From Halictus rubicundus (lineage: Eukaryota; Arthropoda; Insecta; Hymenoptera; Halictidae), in NCBI RefSeq assembly GCF_050948215.1, contig NW_027488627.1, forward strand, positions 496,001 through 560,000: a stretch of DNA of 64,000 bases, read 5' to 3'. Positions 1 through 9,829 of the stretch are shown one piece after another. A program made the position numbers and the translations under genes. Position 1 is the first letter of the stretch. Every line of letters begins with the position of its first letter. The notes under the pieces were generated by a model. It did no database searches and was not told where the DNA came from. It saw only the letters and a program-made list of their open reading frames with translations.

Positions 1-650
1 TCCGATCCTCCATCCTATCCTATCCTGTATCCTATCCAATCCTCTATCGTATCCTCTATCCTACCCTATCCTCTATCCTATCCTATCCTCTATCCTATTT
101 TATCCTCTATCCTATCGTATCCTCTATCCTACCCTATCCTCTATCCTATCCTATCCTCTATCCTATTCTATCCTCTATCCTATCCTATCCTCTATCCCAT
201 ACTATCCTCTATCCTATCCTATCCTCTATCCTATCCTCTATCCTATCCTCTATCCTATCCTATCCTCTATCCTATCCGATCCTTTATCCTATCCTATCCT
301 CTATCCTATCCTATCCTCTATCCTATACTATCCTCTACCTTATCCTATCCTCTATCCTATCTAATTACCTATCCTATCCTCTATCCTATCCTTTCCTCTA
401 TCCTAGCCTATCCATTATCCTATCCTATCCTCTATCCGATCCTCTATCCTATCCTATCCTCTATCCTATCCTATCCTGTATCATATCCTCTATCCTATCC
501 TATCCTCTATCCTATCCTATCCTCCATCCTATCCTATCCTATCCTCTATCCTATCCTCTATCCTATCCTCTATCCTATCCTCTATCCTATCCTCCATCCT
601 ATCCTATCCTATCCTCTATCCTATACTCTATCCTATCCTCTATCCTATCC
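1..650 (+). repeat. Higher-order repeat, copy 1 (1729-bp offset)
   Basis: This stretch matches 1730-2379 at a constant offset of 1729 bp. Shared rare variants (a TATTTT at 96/1825, CTAATTACC at 361/2090, the CTCCATCC cluster at 522/2251) all keep that spacing. I saw one substitution, at about 478/2207 (TGTATC versus TCTATC). The match ends after 650, where copy 1 continues TATCCTC and copy 2 continues TCTGTCC. Its true left end lies outside the window. Confidence 0.9.
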
Positions 651-729
651 TATCCTCTATCCCATACTATAATCTATCCTATCCTATCCTCTATCCTATC
701 CTATCCTATCCTCTATCCTATCCTATCCT

Positions 730-975
730 CTATCCTATCCTCTATCCTATCCTATCCTCTATCCTATCCGATCCTTTATCCTATCCTATCCTCTATCCTA
801 TCCTATTCTCTATCCTATACTATCCTCTACCTTATCCTATCCTCTATCCTATCTAGTTACCTATCCTATCCTCTATCCTATCCTTTCCTCTATCCTAGCC
901 TATCCATTATCCTATCCTATCCTCTATCCGATCCTCTATCCTATCCTATCCTCAATCATATCCTCTATCCTCTAT
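730..975 (+). repeat. Higher-order repeat, internal partial copy
   Basis: A third, more diverged copy of the segment seen at about 245-490. It carries the same order of variants (CCGATCCTTTATCC, then the CTACCTTATCC unit, TTACCTATCC, TTTCCTCTATCC, CTAGCCTATCCATTATCC) but has its own changes (CTAGTTACC for CTAATTACC, and a shortened end with CTCAATCATATCC). Confidence 0.8.
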
Positions 976-1729
976 CCTATCCTCCATCCTATCCTATCCT
1001 ATCCTCTATCGTATACTCTATCCTATCCTCTATCCTATCCTCTATCCTATCCTCTATCCTATCCTCTATCCTATCCGCTATCCTATCCTCTATCCTATCC
1101 TCTATCCTATCATCTATCCTATCCTCTATGCTATCCTATCCTCTATTCTATCCTCTATCCTATCCTATCCTCTATCCTATCCTATCCTCTATCCTATCCT
1201 ATCCTCTATCCTATCCTATCCTCTATCCTATCCTATCCTCTATCCCATCCTATCCTCTATCCTATCCTATCCTCTATCCTATCCTATCCTCTATCCTATC
1301 CTATCCTCTATCCTATCCTCTATCCTATCCGCTATCCTATCCTCTATCCTATCCTCTATCCTATCCTATCCTATATCCCATCCTATCCTCTATCCTATTC
1401 TAACCTCTATCCTATCCTATCCTCTATCCCATACTATCCTCTATCCTATCCTATCCTCTATCCTACCATATCCTCTATCCTATCCTCTACCCTATCCTCT
1501 ATCCTATCCTCTATCCTATCCTCTATCCTATCCTATCCTCTATCCTATCCTATCCTCTATCCTATCCTATCCTCTATCCTATCCTATCCTTTATCCTATC
1601 CTATCCTCTATCCTATCCTATCCTCTATCCTATACTATCTTCTACCTTATCCTATCCTCTATCCTATCCAATTACCTATCCTATCCTCTATCCTATCCTT
1701 TCCTCTATCCTATCCTATCCTATCCTCTA

Positions 1730-2379
1730 TCCGATCCTCCATCCTATCCTATCCTGTATCCTATCCAATCCTCTATCGTATCCTCTATCCTACCCTATCC
1801 TCTATCCTATCCTATCCTCTATCCTATTTTATCCTCTATCCTATCGTATCCTCTATCCTACCCTATCCTCTATCCTATCCTATCCTCTATCCTATTCTAT
1901 CCTCTATCCTATCCTATCCTCTATCCCATACTATCCTCTATCCTATCCTATCCTCTATCCTATCCTCTATCCTATCCTCTATCCTATCCTATCCTCTATC
2001 CTATCCGATCCTTTATCCTATCCTATCCTCTATCCTATCCTATCCTCTATCCTATACTATCCTCTACCTTATCCTATCCTCTATCCTATCTAATTACCTA
2101 TCCTATCCTCTATCCTATCCTTTCCTCTATCCTAGCCTATCCATTATCCTATCCTATCCTCTATCCGATCCTCTATCCTATCCTATCCTCTATCCTATCC
2201 TATCCTCTATCATATCCTCTATCCTATCCTATCCTCTATCCTATCCTATCCTCCATCCTATCCTATCCTATCCTCTATCCTATCCTCTATCCTATCCTCT
2301 ATCCTATCCTCTATCCTATCCTCCATCCTATCCTATCCTATCCTCTATCCTATACTCTATCCTATCCTCTATCCTATCC
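1730..2379 (+). repeat. Higher-order repeat, copy 2 (1729-bp offset)
   Basis: Second copy of the segment at 1-650, practically identical. The end of this copy lies about 45 bp from the retrotransposon insertion, and the insertion is outside the repeated part. A related fragment reappears at about 18058-18400, sharing the CTAGCCTATCCATTATCC variant and the CTCTATGCTATCC unit found at 1125. Confidence 0.9.
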
Positions 2380-2411
2380 TCTGTCCTATCCTCTATCCGA
2401 TCCTCTATCCT

Positions 2412-2424
2412 ATCCTATCCTCTA
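2412..2424. repeat. Target-site duplication, 3' copy
   Basis: The 13 bases ATCCTATCCTCTA lie directly against the poly(T) run and are repeated directly against the element's other end at 5253-5265. Length fits the target-site duplications of about 13-14 bp known for R1-type elements. Because the flanks are satellite, such a match can also arise by chance of register. Confidence 0.6.
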
Positions 2425-2444
2425 TTTTTTTTTTTTTTTTTTTT
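2425..2444 (-). other. Poly(A) tail of the retrotransposon
   Basis: A run of 20 T on + (20 A on the element strand) joins the 3' UTR (...CCTCACGAT) to the satellite. It marks the 3' end of the element and target-primed insertion. The first or last T could belong to the target, since the satellite has CTCTAT at this point. Confidence 0.9.
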
Positions 2445-3046
2445 ATCGTGAGGAAATGTTTTATACATACCGCGACTCCCTGGGGGAAGCCGGGGTTATG
2501 TGGGATTCTCTCCGGGGGGCGGAGCCCCCGGAGACTACCCACTAAAACCTCACGCCCACCTAAGCTACACGGGAGGTGCCTGGATCACGCGAGTACTCAA
2601 CAGGACACCCCCCAGCTATCATCATACCCCGGGGGAGGGGGTTAGCCTCCCCCACTGCCTACGCTATAAGACCCCGGGCGGAGGGACCCGCCCGGTGTCC
2701 CCATCCCTGGAGCCTTCGGATTGGGCTTCCCGAGCCCCAGCTCGGTCCACCCACAGCTCCCGGAGTCCTCGTGCCCCGCTCGGGGCCAGTGTCCCGAAGG
2801 AACCAGCCCCGGCCAGAGCAAGAGGACGCCGCCACCGGAAGGAAGGGCCGTCGGAGGCGCGATCCGGCACGCCCCGACCCTTCCTTTCCCCAAAAAACCC
2901 CCCACGGTCCCCCTCCCCTATCGGGGGGAGGGGGGACCGACACCCCCCACCAACCGGGAAACTATCCCGGGGGGTGTCGGCCAATCACGGGGGGAGCTAC
3001 GCACCCCCCGGGGGCCCGGGTCAGCTCGCACCCCGGGCCCCCAAAT
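2445..3046 (-). other. 3' untranslated region of the retrotransposon, hairpin-rich
   Basis: About 600 bp between the ORF stop (TGA, complement of 3047-3049) and the poly(A) tail, with no supported coding on either strand. It is very GC-rich and full of self-complementary stretches: 2510-2518 with 2525-2533 (9-bp stem, 6-nt loop), 2937-2948 with 2969-2980 (12-bp perfect stem, 20-nt loop), 3010-3020 with 3032-3042 (11-bp perfect stem), and 2905-2918 with 2923-2939 (stem with one bulged G). In related elements 3' UTR structure can be recognised by the reverse transcriptase; whether these stems do so is inference. Open frames on + across 2448-3977 are antisense shadows. Confidence 0.75.
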
Positions 3047-5254
3047 TCAGCGCCCCCACAGGTGGGGGCGAAACAGGGCGCGGGGATACTCCCCGCGCCA
3101 AACCCCCTCCGCCCCCCACTCCCGGGGCAATGGTTGACGCGGGGGAGACCCCCGCGCCCTCCCATCCCTCACCGCCCCCCTCGTGGGGGGCACACGCCGG
3201 CGCGGGGGTCGTCCCCGCGCCCACACCCTCCTCGCGGAGCCCGGGTCCCGTTCCCGGGCCCGCTCGGCGGCCTCCTTCTGCTTAATGACGTCCTCGCAGA
3301 AGGAGGCCACCGCATTCCACGACCCCACGCTGTCGACCATGTGGTCGACCACGGTCGGCAGCGCGAGGTCCCACCCGCCCACTGCGGCTCGCAGGACACG
3401 GCGCGGCCCGGCCCAAGCAGGGCACTCCTCCAGAGTGTGCCGCGCCGTGTCGACATCTTCGCCGCAGTGGTGGCACTGCGCCGTCGGCTCCCGCCCCATT
3501 CTGTGCAGGTACTCTCCAAAACAGCCATGGCCGGAGAGCACCTGCGTGAGGCGGAAGGTCAACCTTCCCCGCCTCCCGCACCATATAAGAAATATGGGCA
3601 GGAGGGCCCGGACAATCGGACGTGTGGAGGGCGCCAACATCGCCCTCCACTCCGAAAAAGCTTCCGTCCGGGCCTGGCGATTCTGGCCCTCGAGCTCCTC
3701 CTCCTCCTCGCGCGTGAGTTCCACCCCCGGCGGGCGGCGGAAGGAGCGGGCGATGTGGTATAGCTTCGCCCGCTCCGCCGCCACCATAGTGAAGGGTGGA
3801 ATCACGGCGAGGAGTCCCGCCGCCTCGGAGGAGATGGTGCGGTACCCCCGTATGACCCGCAAGGCCAGCCGCCGCCGCACTCTTTCAAAGAGCTTGCGGC
3901 TGGGCGTGCTGGCCTCGAGCGAGCGGTGCCATACGGGGGCCCCATACAGGGCTATAGACCGCACCACCTCCACATAGAGGCGGCGTACATTCAAATCCGG
4001 CCCCCCGACATTCGGCAGCAGCCGCGCCAATGCGGCTGCCGTCTTCTCTAGTCGGGGGGCGAGGAGCTCGAAGTGTCCATCGAATCGCCAGCGGCCGTCT
4101 ATGATCAGGCCCAGGTACCTCATCCTGGGCCCGATCGCGACGGAGGTTTCAGCGACGCGAATCCACAGGTCCCGACCACGGGGTGGCCGCGGCGACCGAG
4201 ACGATCCGTATAACCAGATCGCCTCGGTCTTTGCGGCGGCCACCGTCAGACCCATTCTGCGGATTCGCCCGACCACGCAGTCCAGGGCGGCCTCAGCAAG
4301 GTGCCTGGTCCTCCTCCAGTCCTCCCCCTCGGCATAAACCAGGGTGTCATCTGCATAACAGATGACACCCGTATCCGGGGGGAGGACAACCCGCAGCACC
4401 GCGTCATACGCTAGGTTCCACAGGAGTGGCCCAAGGACCGACCCCTGTGGAACCCCGCGGTGCGTCTCCCTCGTATAAACCATGCCATACCGGCCGGTGA
4501 ACACCACCTCCCTGTCGCGGAGATAGTCGCCGACCACCTCCCGGAGACAAGGGGGCACCTGGAAATGGTCCAGGGCCCCCATTATCTCCGACCAGGGCAG
4601 GGCGTTGAAAGCGTTGGATATGTCCAACGAAACAGCCATCAACACCCCGCCCCGAGCGACAGCCCTTTCCCGGAGGAGGCGCAGACGCTCTAATGCGTCT
4701 ATTGTAGAGCGCCCCCTCCGGAATCCATACTGGCTGTCGCTCAGGTCGGGACCACCCCGCGACAGGTGCTCGACGAGGCGGGCTGCAATTATTCTTTCGA
4801 ATAGCTTGCCCGCCTCGTCGAGTAAACATACCGGCCGGTATGCAGAGGGAGACTCTGCGGGTTTCCCCTCCTTGTGGAGGAGAACCAGGCACGCTTGCTT
4901 CCAAACAGTGGGGAAGACTCCCCGGCGCAGGCTCGCGTCCATGACGCTCCTGAACGCCGGGGCGAGGACCTCTATGGCTAAGACCATTACGCTCCCGGGA
5001 ACCCCATCGGGGCCAGGGGCCTTCTTGCCCCCGGCCCGGAGCTCCCGGACGGCCCGGTCAAGCTCCAGCTCGGTGACCCGGAACTCGTCCGACCATCCCA
5101 TGGTCGGACCCGGGGCGCGTACCCACCTCCCCTCCTCCGCGAGGGGGAAGAGGGTATCGATAACGCGCCCCAGAAGTTCCGGGTCCAACCTCTCCGTGAC
5201 AGGGGACGCCCGGGGGCGGAGCTTCCCAAGCACCGCCTTATATGGGCGTCCCAT
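3047..5254 (-). CDS. ORF2 remnant: reverse transcriptase with C-terminal zinc knuckle (R1 clade), 5'-truncated
   Basis: Reverse transcriptase that in intact elements copies the element RNA into a nicked target site in the nucleus. It reads 735 codons without stop or frameshift. RT blocks in order: KKAPGPDGV (77-85), YRPVCLLDEAGK (139-150), QYGFRRGRSTIDAL (175-188), motif A LDISNAFN (210-217, catalytic Asp211), motif B RGVPQGSVLGPLLWN (266-280), motif C YADD (300-303, catalytic Asp302/303), KTE (342-344) and RYLGLIID (379-386). Then come a thumb/linker region, SGHGCFGEYLHRMG (574-587), a zinc knuckle with Cys594, Cys597, His606, Cys611, and a basic Arg/Pro/Gly tail. All catalytic residues are present. 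The first ATG is not a real start: its bases come from the satellite junction at 5252-5254, and element-coded sequence begins at about residue 2. Complete R1-type ORF2 proteins exceed 1000 residues, so the N-terminal endonuclease (roughly 300 residues) is lost. No promoter remains. Confidence 0.93.
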   Translation of the reverse strand: MGRPYKAVLGKLRPRASPVTERLDPELLGRVIDTLFPLAEEGRWVRAPGPTMGWSDEFRVTELELDRAVRELRAGGKKAPGPDGVPGSVMVLAIEVLAPAFRSVMDASLRRGVFPTVWKQACLVLLHKEGKPAESPSAYRPVCLLDEAGKLFERIIAARLVEHLSRGGPDLSDSQYGFRRGRSTIDALERLRLLRERAVARGGVLMAVSLDISNAFNALPWSEIMGALDHFQVPPCLREVVGDYLRDREVVFTGRYGMVYTRETHRGVPQGSVLGPLLWNLAYDAVLRVVLPPDTGVICYADDTLVYAEGEDWRRTRHLAEAALDCVVGRIRRMGLTVAAAKTEAIWLYGSSRSPRPPRGRDLWIRVAETSVAIGPRMRYLGLIIDGRWRFDGHFELLAPRLEKTAAALARLLPNVGGPDLNVRRLYVEVVRSIALYGAPVWHRSLEASTPSRKLFERVRRRLALRVIRGYRTISSEAAGLLAVIPPFTMVAAERAKLYHIARSFRRPPGVELTREEEEELEGQNRQARTEAFSEWRAMLAPSTRPIVRALLPIFLIWCGRRGRLTFRLTQVLSGHGCFGEYLHRMGREPTAQCHHCGEDVDTARHTLEECPAWAGPRRVLRAAVGGWDLALPTVVDHMVDSVGSWNAVASFCEDVIKQKEAAERARERDPGSARRVWARGRPPRRRVPPTRGAVRDGRARGSPPRQPLPREWGAEGVWRGEYPRALFRPHLWGR
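3077..3221 (-). repeat. Three spaced GC hairpins encoding RG-x-x-PR repeats
   Basis: Three perfect inverted repeats: 3077-3085/3091-3099 (9 bp, 5-nt loop), 3138-3145/3149-3156 (8 bp, 3-nt loop) and 3199-3207/3213-3221 (9 bp, 5-nt loop). The arms share the core GCGCGGGG/CCCCGCGC, and centres are about 59 and 63 bp apart. They lie inside the ORF2 tail and are read in one frame as RGRPPR (680-685), RGSPPR (701-706) and RGEYPR (720-725). They look like a decayed tandem repeat of about 60 bp. A role in RNA structure near the stop codon is possible but unproven. Confidence 0.75.
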
Positions 5255-5265
5255 CCTATCCTCTA
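5253..5265. repeat. Target-site duplication, 5' copy
   Basis: Same 13 bases as 2412-2424, here directly next to the truncated 5' end of the element. The base before each copy differs (T at 2411, C at 5252), which fixes the length at 13. Confidence 0.6.
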
Positions 5266-5586
5266 TCCTATCCTATCCTCTATCCTATCCTATCCTCTAT
5301 CCTATCCTCTATCCTATCCTTTATCCTATCCTCTATCCTATCCTATCCTCTATCCTATCCTATCCTTTATCCTATCCTATCCTCTATCCGATCCTCTCTC
5401 CTATCCTATCCTCTATCCTATCCGATCCTCTATCCTATCCTATCCTCCATCCTATCCTATCCTCTATCCTATCCTATAGTCTATCCTACCCTATCCTCTA
5501 TCCTATCCTCTATCCTATCCTCTATCCTATCCTCTATCCTATCCTCTATCCTATCCTCTATCCTATCCTCTATCCTATCCTCTATC

Positions 5587-5786
5587 CTGTCCTATACTCT
5601 ATCCTATCCTTTCCTCTATCCTATCCTATCATCTATCCCGTCCTGTCCTCAATCCTATCCTATACTGTATTATATACTATCCTCTTTCCTATCCTATCCT
5701 CTATCCTATCCAATCACCTATCCTATCATCTATAATATCGTATCCTCCATCATATCCTATCCTCTTTCCTATAATATCAACTATCC
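5587..5786 (+). repeat. 200-bp module M, copy 1
   Basis: A strongly diverged stretch within the satellite, running from CTGTCCTATACTCTATCC to ATAATATCAACTATCC. Internal landmarks are CCCGTCCTGTCCTCAAT (5637), TATACTGTATTATATACT, CCAATCACC (the other copies have CCAATCCCC), CTATAATATCGTATCC and CTTTCCTATAATATC. Seven copies occur in the window, all exactly 200 bp. Confidence 0.9.
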
Positions 5787-7251
5787 TATCCTATCCTCTA
5801 TCCTATCCTATCCTCTATCCCATCCTATCCTCTATCCTATCCTATCCTCTATCCTATCCTATCCTCTATCCTATCCTATCCTCTATCCTATCCTCTATCC
5901 TATCCGCTATCCTATCCTCTATCCTATCCTCTATCCTATCCTATCCTATATCCCATCCTATCCTCTATCCTATCCTATCCTCTATCCTATGCTATCCTTT
6001 ATCCTATCCTATCCTCTATCCTATCCTATCCTCTATCCTATACTATCTTCTACCTTATCCTATCCTCTATCTTATCCTAACCTCTATCCTATCCTATCCT
6101 CTATCCTATCCTATCCTCTATCCTATCCTCTATCCTATCCTCTATCCTATCCTCTATCCTATCCTCTATCCTATCCTCTATCCTATCCTATCCTCTATCC
6201 TATCCGATCCTCTATCCTATCCTATCTTCTATCCTATCCAAACCTCTATCCTATTCTATCCTCTATCCTATCCTATCCTCTATCCCACCCTATCCTCTAT
6301 TTTATCCTATCCTCTTTCTTATCCTCTATCCTATCCTCTATCCTATTCTCTATCCTATCCTATCCTCTATCCCATACTATCCCCTATCCTATCCTATCCT
6401 CTATCCTATCCTATCCTATCCTTTTTCCTATCCTATCCTCTATCCTATCCTATCCTCTATCCTATCCTATCCTATCCTCTATCCTATACTATCCTCTACC
6501 TTATCCTATCCTCTATCCTATCCAATTACCTATCCTATCCTCTATCCTATCCTATCCTCTATCCTATCCAAACCTCTATCCTATTCTATCCTCTATCCTA
6601 TCCTATCCTCTATCCGATCGTCTATCCTATCCTCTATCGTATCCTATCCTATCCTCCATCATATCCTATCCTCTATCCTATCCTATCCTCTAACCCAGCC
6701 TATCCTCTATCCTATCCTATCCTCTACCCTATCCTATCCTCTATGATATCCTATCCTCTATCCTATCCTATCCTCTATCCTATCCTATCCTCTATCCTAT
6801 CCTATCCTCTATCCTATCCTATCCTCTATCCTATCCTATCCTCTATCTTATCCTCTATCCTATCCTCTATCCTATCCTCTATCCTATCCTATCCTCTATC
6901 CCATACTATCCTCTATCCTATCCTATCCTCTATCCTATCCTCTATCCTATCCTCTATCCTATCCTATCCTCTATCCTATCCTATCCTTTATCCTATCCTA
7001 TCCTCTATCCTATCCTATCCTCTATCCTATACTATCCTCTACCTTATCCTATCCTCTATCCTATCCTATCCTCTATCCGATCCTCTATCCTATCCTATCC
7101 TCTATCCTATCCTACCCTCTATCCTATCCTATCCTCCATCCTATCCTATCCTCTATCCTATCCTATCGTCTATCCTATCCTATCCTCTATCCTATCTTCT
7201 ATCCTATCCTCTATCCTATCCTCTATCCTATCCTCTATCCTATCCTCTATC

Positions 7252-7451
7252 CTGTCCTATACTCTATCCTATCCTTTCCTCTATCCTATCCTATCATCTA
7301 TCCCGTCCTGTCCTCAATCCTATCCTATACTGTATTATATACTATCCTCTTTCCTATCCTATCCTCTATCCTATCCAATCCCCTATCCTATCATCTATAA
7401 TATCGTATCCTCCATCATATCCTATCCTCTTTCCTATAATATCAACTATCC
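7252..7451 (+). repeat. 200-bp module M, copy 2
   Basis: Same landmarks and length as the copy at 5587, with CCCGTCCTGTCC at 7302 and CCAATCCCC. It is preceded by a 12-bp-unit run and followed by 17-bp units ending in TATCCGCTATCC, as in the other copies. Confidence 0.9.
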
Positions 7452-8596
7452 TATCCTATCCTCTATCCTATCCTATCCTCTATCCCATCCTATCCTCTAT
7501 CCTATCCTATCCTCTATCCTATCCTATCCTCTATCCTATCCTCTATCCTATCCGCTATCCTATCCTCTATCCTATCCTCTATCCTATCCTATCCTATATC
7601 CCATCCTATCCTCTATCCTATCCTATCCTCTATATTATCCCATCCTCTATCCCATACTATCCTCTATCCTATCCTATCCTCTATCCTACCATATCATCTA
7701 TCCTATCCTCTATCCTATCCTCTACCCTATCCTATCCTCTATCCTATCCTATCCTCTATCCTATCCTCTATCCCATCCTATCCTCTATCCTATCCTATCC
7801 TCTATCCTATCCTATCATCTATCCTATCCAAACCTCTATCCTATTCTATCCTCTATCCTATCCTATCCTCTATCCCACCCTATCCTCTATCCTATCCTAT
7901 CCTCTATCCCACCCTATCCTCTATCCTATCCTATCCTCTATCTTATCCTCTATCTTATCCTCTATCCTATCCTCTATCCTATCCTATCCTCTATCCCATA
8001 CTATCCTCTATCCTATCCTATCCTCTATCCTATCCTATCCTATCCTTTTTCCTATCCTATCCTCTATCCTATCCTATGATCTATCCTATCCTATCCTCTA
8101 TCCTATACTATCCTCTACCTTATCCTATCCTCTATCCTATCCAATTACCTATCCTATCCTCTATCCTCTATCCTATCCTCTATCCTATCCTATCCTCTAT
8201 CCTATCCTATCCTCTATCCCATACTATCCTCTATCCTATCCTATCCTCTATCCTATCCTCTATCCTATCCTCTATCCTATCCTCTATCCTATCCTCTATC
8301 CTATCCTCTATCCTATCCTCTATCCTATCCGCTATCCTATCCTCTATCCTATCCTCTATCCTATCCTATCCTATATCCCATCCTATCCTCTATCCTATCC
8401 TATCCTCTATATTATCCCATCCTCTATCCTATTCTATCCTCTATCCTATCCTATCCTCTATCCCATACTATCCTCTATCCTATCCTATCCTCTATCCTAC
8501 CATATCATCTATCCTATCCTCTATCCTATCCTCTATCCTATCCTCTATCCTATCCTATCCTCTACCCTATCCTATCCTCTATCATATCCTATCCTC

Positions 8597-8987
8597 TATC
8601 CTATCCTATCCTCTATCCTATCCTATCCTCTATCCTATCCTATCCTCTATCCTATCCTATCCTCTATCCTATCCTATCCTCTATCCTATCCTATCCTCTA
8701 TCCTATCCTATCCTCTATCCTATCCTATCCTCTATCCTATCCTATCCTCTATCCTATCCTATCCTCTATCCTATCCTATCCTCTATCCTATCCTATCCTC
8801 TATCCTATCCTATCCTCTATCCTATCCTATCCTCTATCCTATCCTATCCTCTATCCTATCCTATCCTCTATCCTATCCTATCCTCTATCCTATCCTATCC
8901 TCTATCCTATCCTATCCTCTATCCTATCCTATCCTCTATCCTATCCTATCCTCTATCCTATCCTATCCTCTATCCTATCCTATCCTC
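8597..8987 (+). repeat. Perfect block of 23 identical 17-bp units
   Basis: Exactly 391 bp, equal to 23 x 17, of TATCCTATCCTATCCTC without a change. The unit just before it (8580-8596) differs by one base (TATCAT...). It ends at the odd sequence CTCTATTAGAGCC. This is the longest uniform stretch I could verify in the window and points to recent local expansion, or a collapse/expansion error in assembly. Confidence 0.92.
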
Positions 8988-8998
8988 TATTAGAGCCT
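8985..8998. other. CTCTATTAG scar, possible micro-inversion
   Basis: CTCTATTAGAGCC breaks the register of the C-rich array; CTCTA-T-TAGAG is palindromic around one base. The nine bases CTCTATTAG are also the exact sequence at both C-to-G orientation switches (10626-10634 and 22805-22813), but here the array resumes in the original direction at once. Confidence 0.6.
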
Positions 8999-9829
8999 CT
9001 ATCCTATCCTATCCTCTATCCTATCCTATCGTATCGTCTGTCCTATCCTATCCTTTATCCTATCCTATCCTCTATTCTATCCTATCATCTATCCTATCCT
9101 ATCCTCTATCTTATCCTATCCTCTATCCTATCCTATCCTCTATCCTATCCTATCCTCTATCCTATCCTCTATCCTATCCTCTATCCTATCCTCTATCCTA
9201 TCCTATCCTCTATCCTATCCTATCCTCTATCCTATCCTATCCTCTATCCTATCCTATCTTCTATCCTATCCAAACCTCTATCCTATTCTATCCTCTATCC
9301 TATCCTATCCTCTATCCCACCCTATCCTCTATCCTATCCTATCCTCTATCTTATCCTCTATCCTATCCTCTATCCTATCCTCTATCCTATCCTATCCTCT
9401 ATCCCATACTATCCTCTATCCTATCCTATCCTCTATCCCATACTATCCTCTATCCTATCCTATCCTCTATCCTATCCTCTATCCTATCCTCTATCCTATC
9501 CTCTATCCTATCCTATCCTCTATCCTATCCTATCCTTTATCCTATCCTATCCTCTATCCTATCCTATCCTCTATCCTATACTATCCTCTACCTTATCCTA
9601 TCCTCTATCCTATCCTATCCTCTATCCGATCCTCTATCCTATCCTATCCTCTATCCGATCCTCTATCCTATCCTATCCTCTATCCTATCCTACCCTCTAT
9701 CCTATCCTATCCTCCATCCTATCCTATCCTCTATCCTATCCTATCGTCTATCCTATCCTATCCTCTATCCTATCTTCTATCCTATCCTCTATCCTATCCT
9801 CTATCCTATCCTCTATCCTATCCTCTATC

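Larger units (their letters stand above)
1..2424 (+). repeat. TATCC satellite array, C-rich strand on + (block P1, left part)
   Basis: Continuous tandem array of 17-bp units (two TATCC plus TATCCTC) mixed with 12-bp units (one TATCC plus TATCCTC). Variant units recur (TATCCGATCC, TATCCAATTACC, CTAGCCTATCC). On + there is almost no G, so GC skew is close to -1. The array is cut by the window edge on the left and ends where the retrotransposon poly(A) begins. No gene is present: open frames here are read-through of a stop-free repeat. Confidence 0.97.
2425..5252 (-). mobile_element. 5'-truncated R1-clade non-LTR retrotransposon
   Basis: A 2.83-kb GC-rich island (clearly richer than the roughly 41% GC satellite) interrupts the array. 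It has the anatomy of a LINE copy read on the minus strand: truncated 5' end at 5252, RT-coding ORF2 remnant, 3' UTR, and a 20-nt poly(A) tail at 2444-2425. ORF1 and the apurinic-type endonuclease domain expected at the start of ORF2 are absent. The RT signature, the block SGHGCFGEYLHRMG, the C-x2-C-x8-H-x4-C knuckle and the downstream segment SFCEDVIKQKEAAER are typical of the R1 clade (R1, TRAS and relatives in arthropods). The clade call is from recognised motifs, not a tree. The element's sense strand runs with the G-rich satellite strand. It cannot move by itself unless supplied in trans, since its 5' half is missing. Confidence 0.9.

Noticed and set aside
2425..2444. T-run as a transcription terminator
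   Set aside because: Position at the end of the 3' UTR next to a target-site duplication identifies it as the retrotransposon poly(A) tail.
2500..3977. Overlapping + strand frames across the GC-rich island (261, 395 and 264 codons) and other minus-frame openings
   Set aside because: They are antisense or out-of-frame shadows of the RT gene and 3' UTR in GC-rich DNA; only the minus frame 3047-5254 carries RT motifs.
5252..5254. ATG as genuine start of the RT protein
   Set aside because: Two of its bases are satellite flank; the codon was made by the truncation junction. The protein is a fragment.
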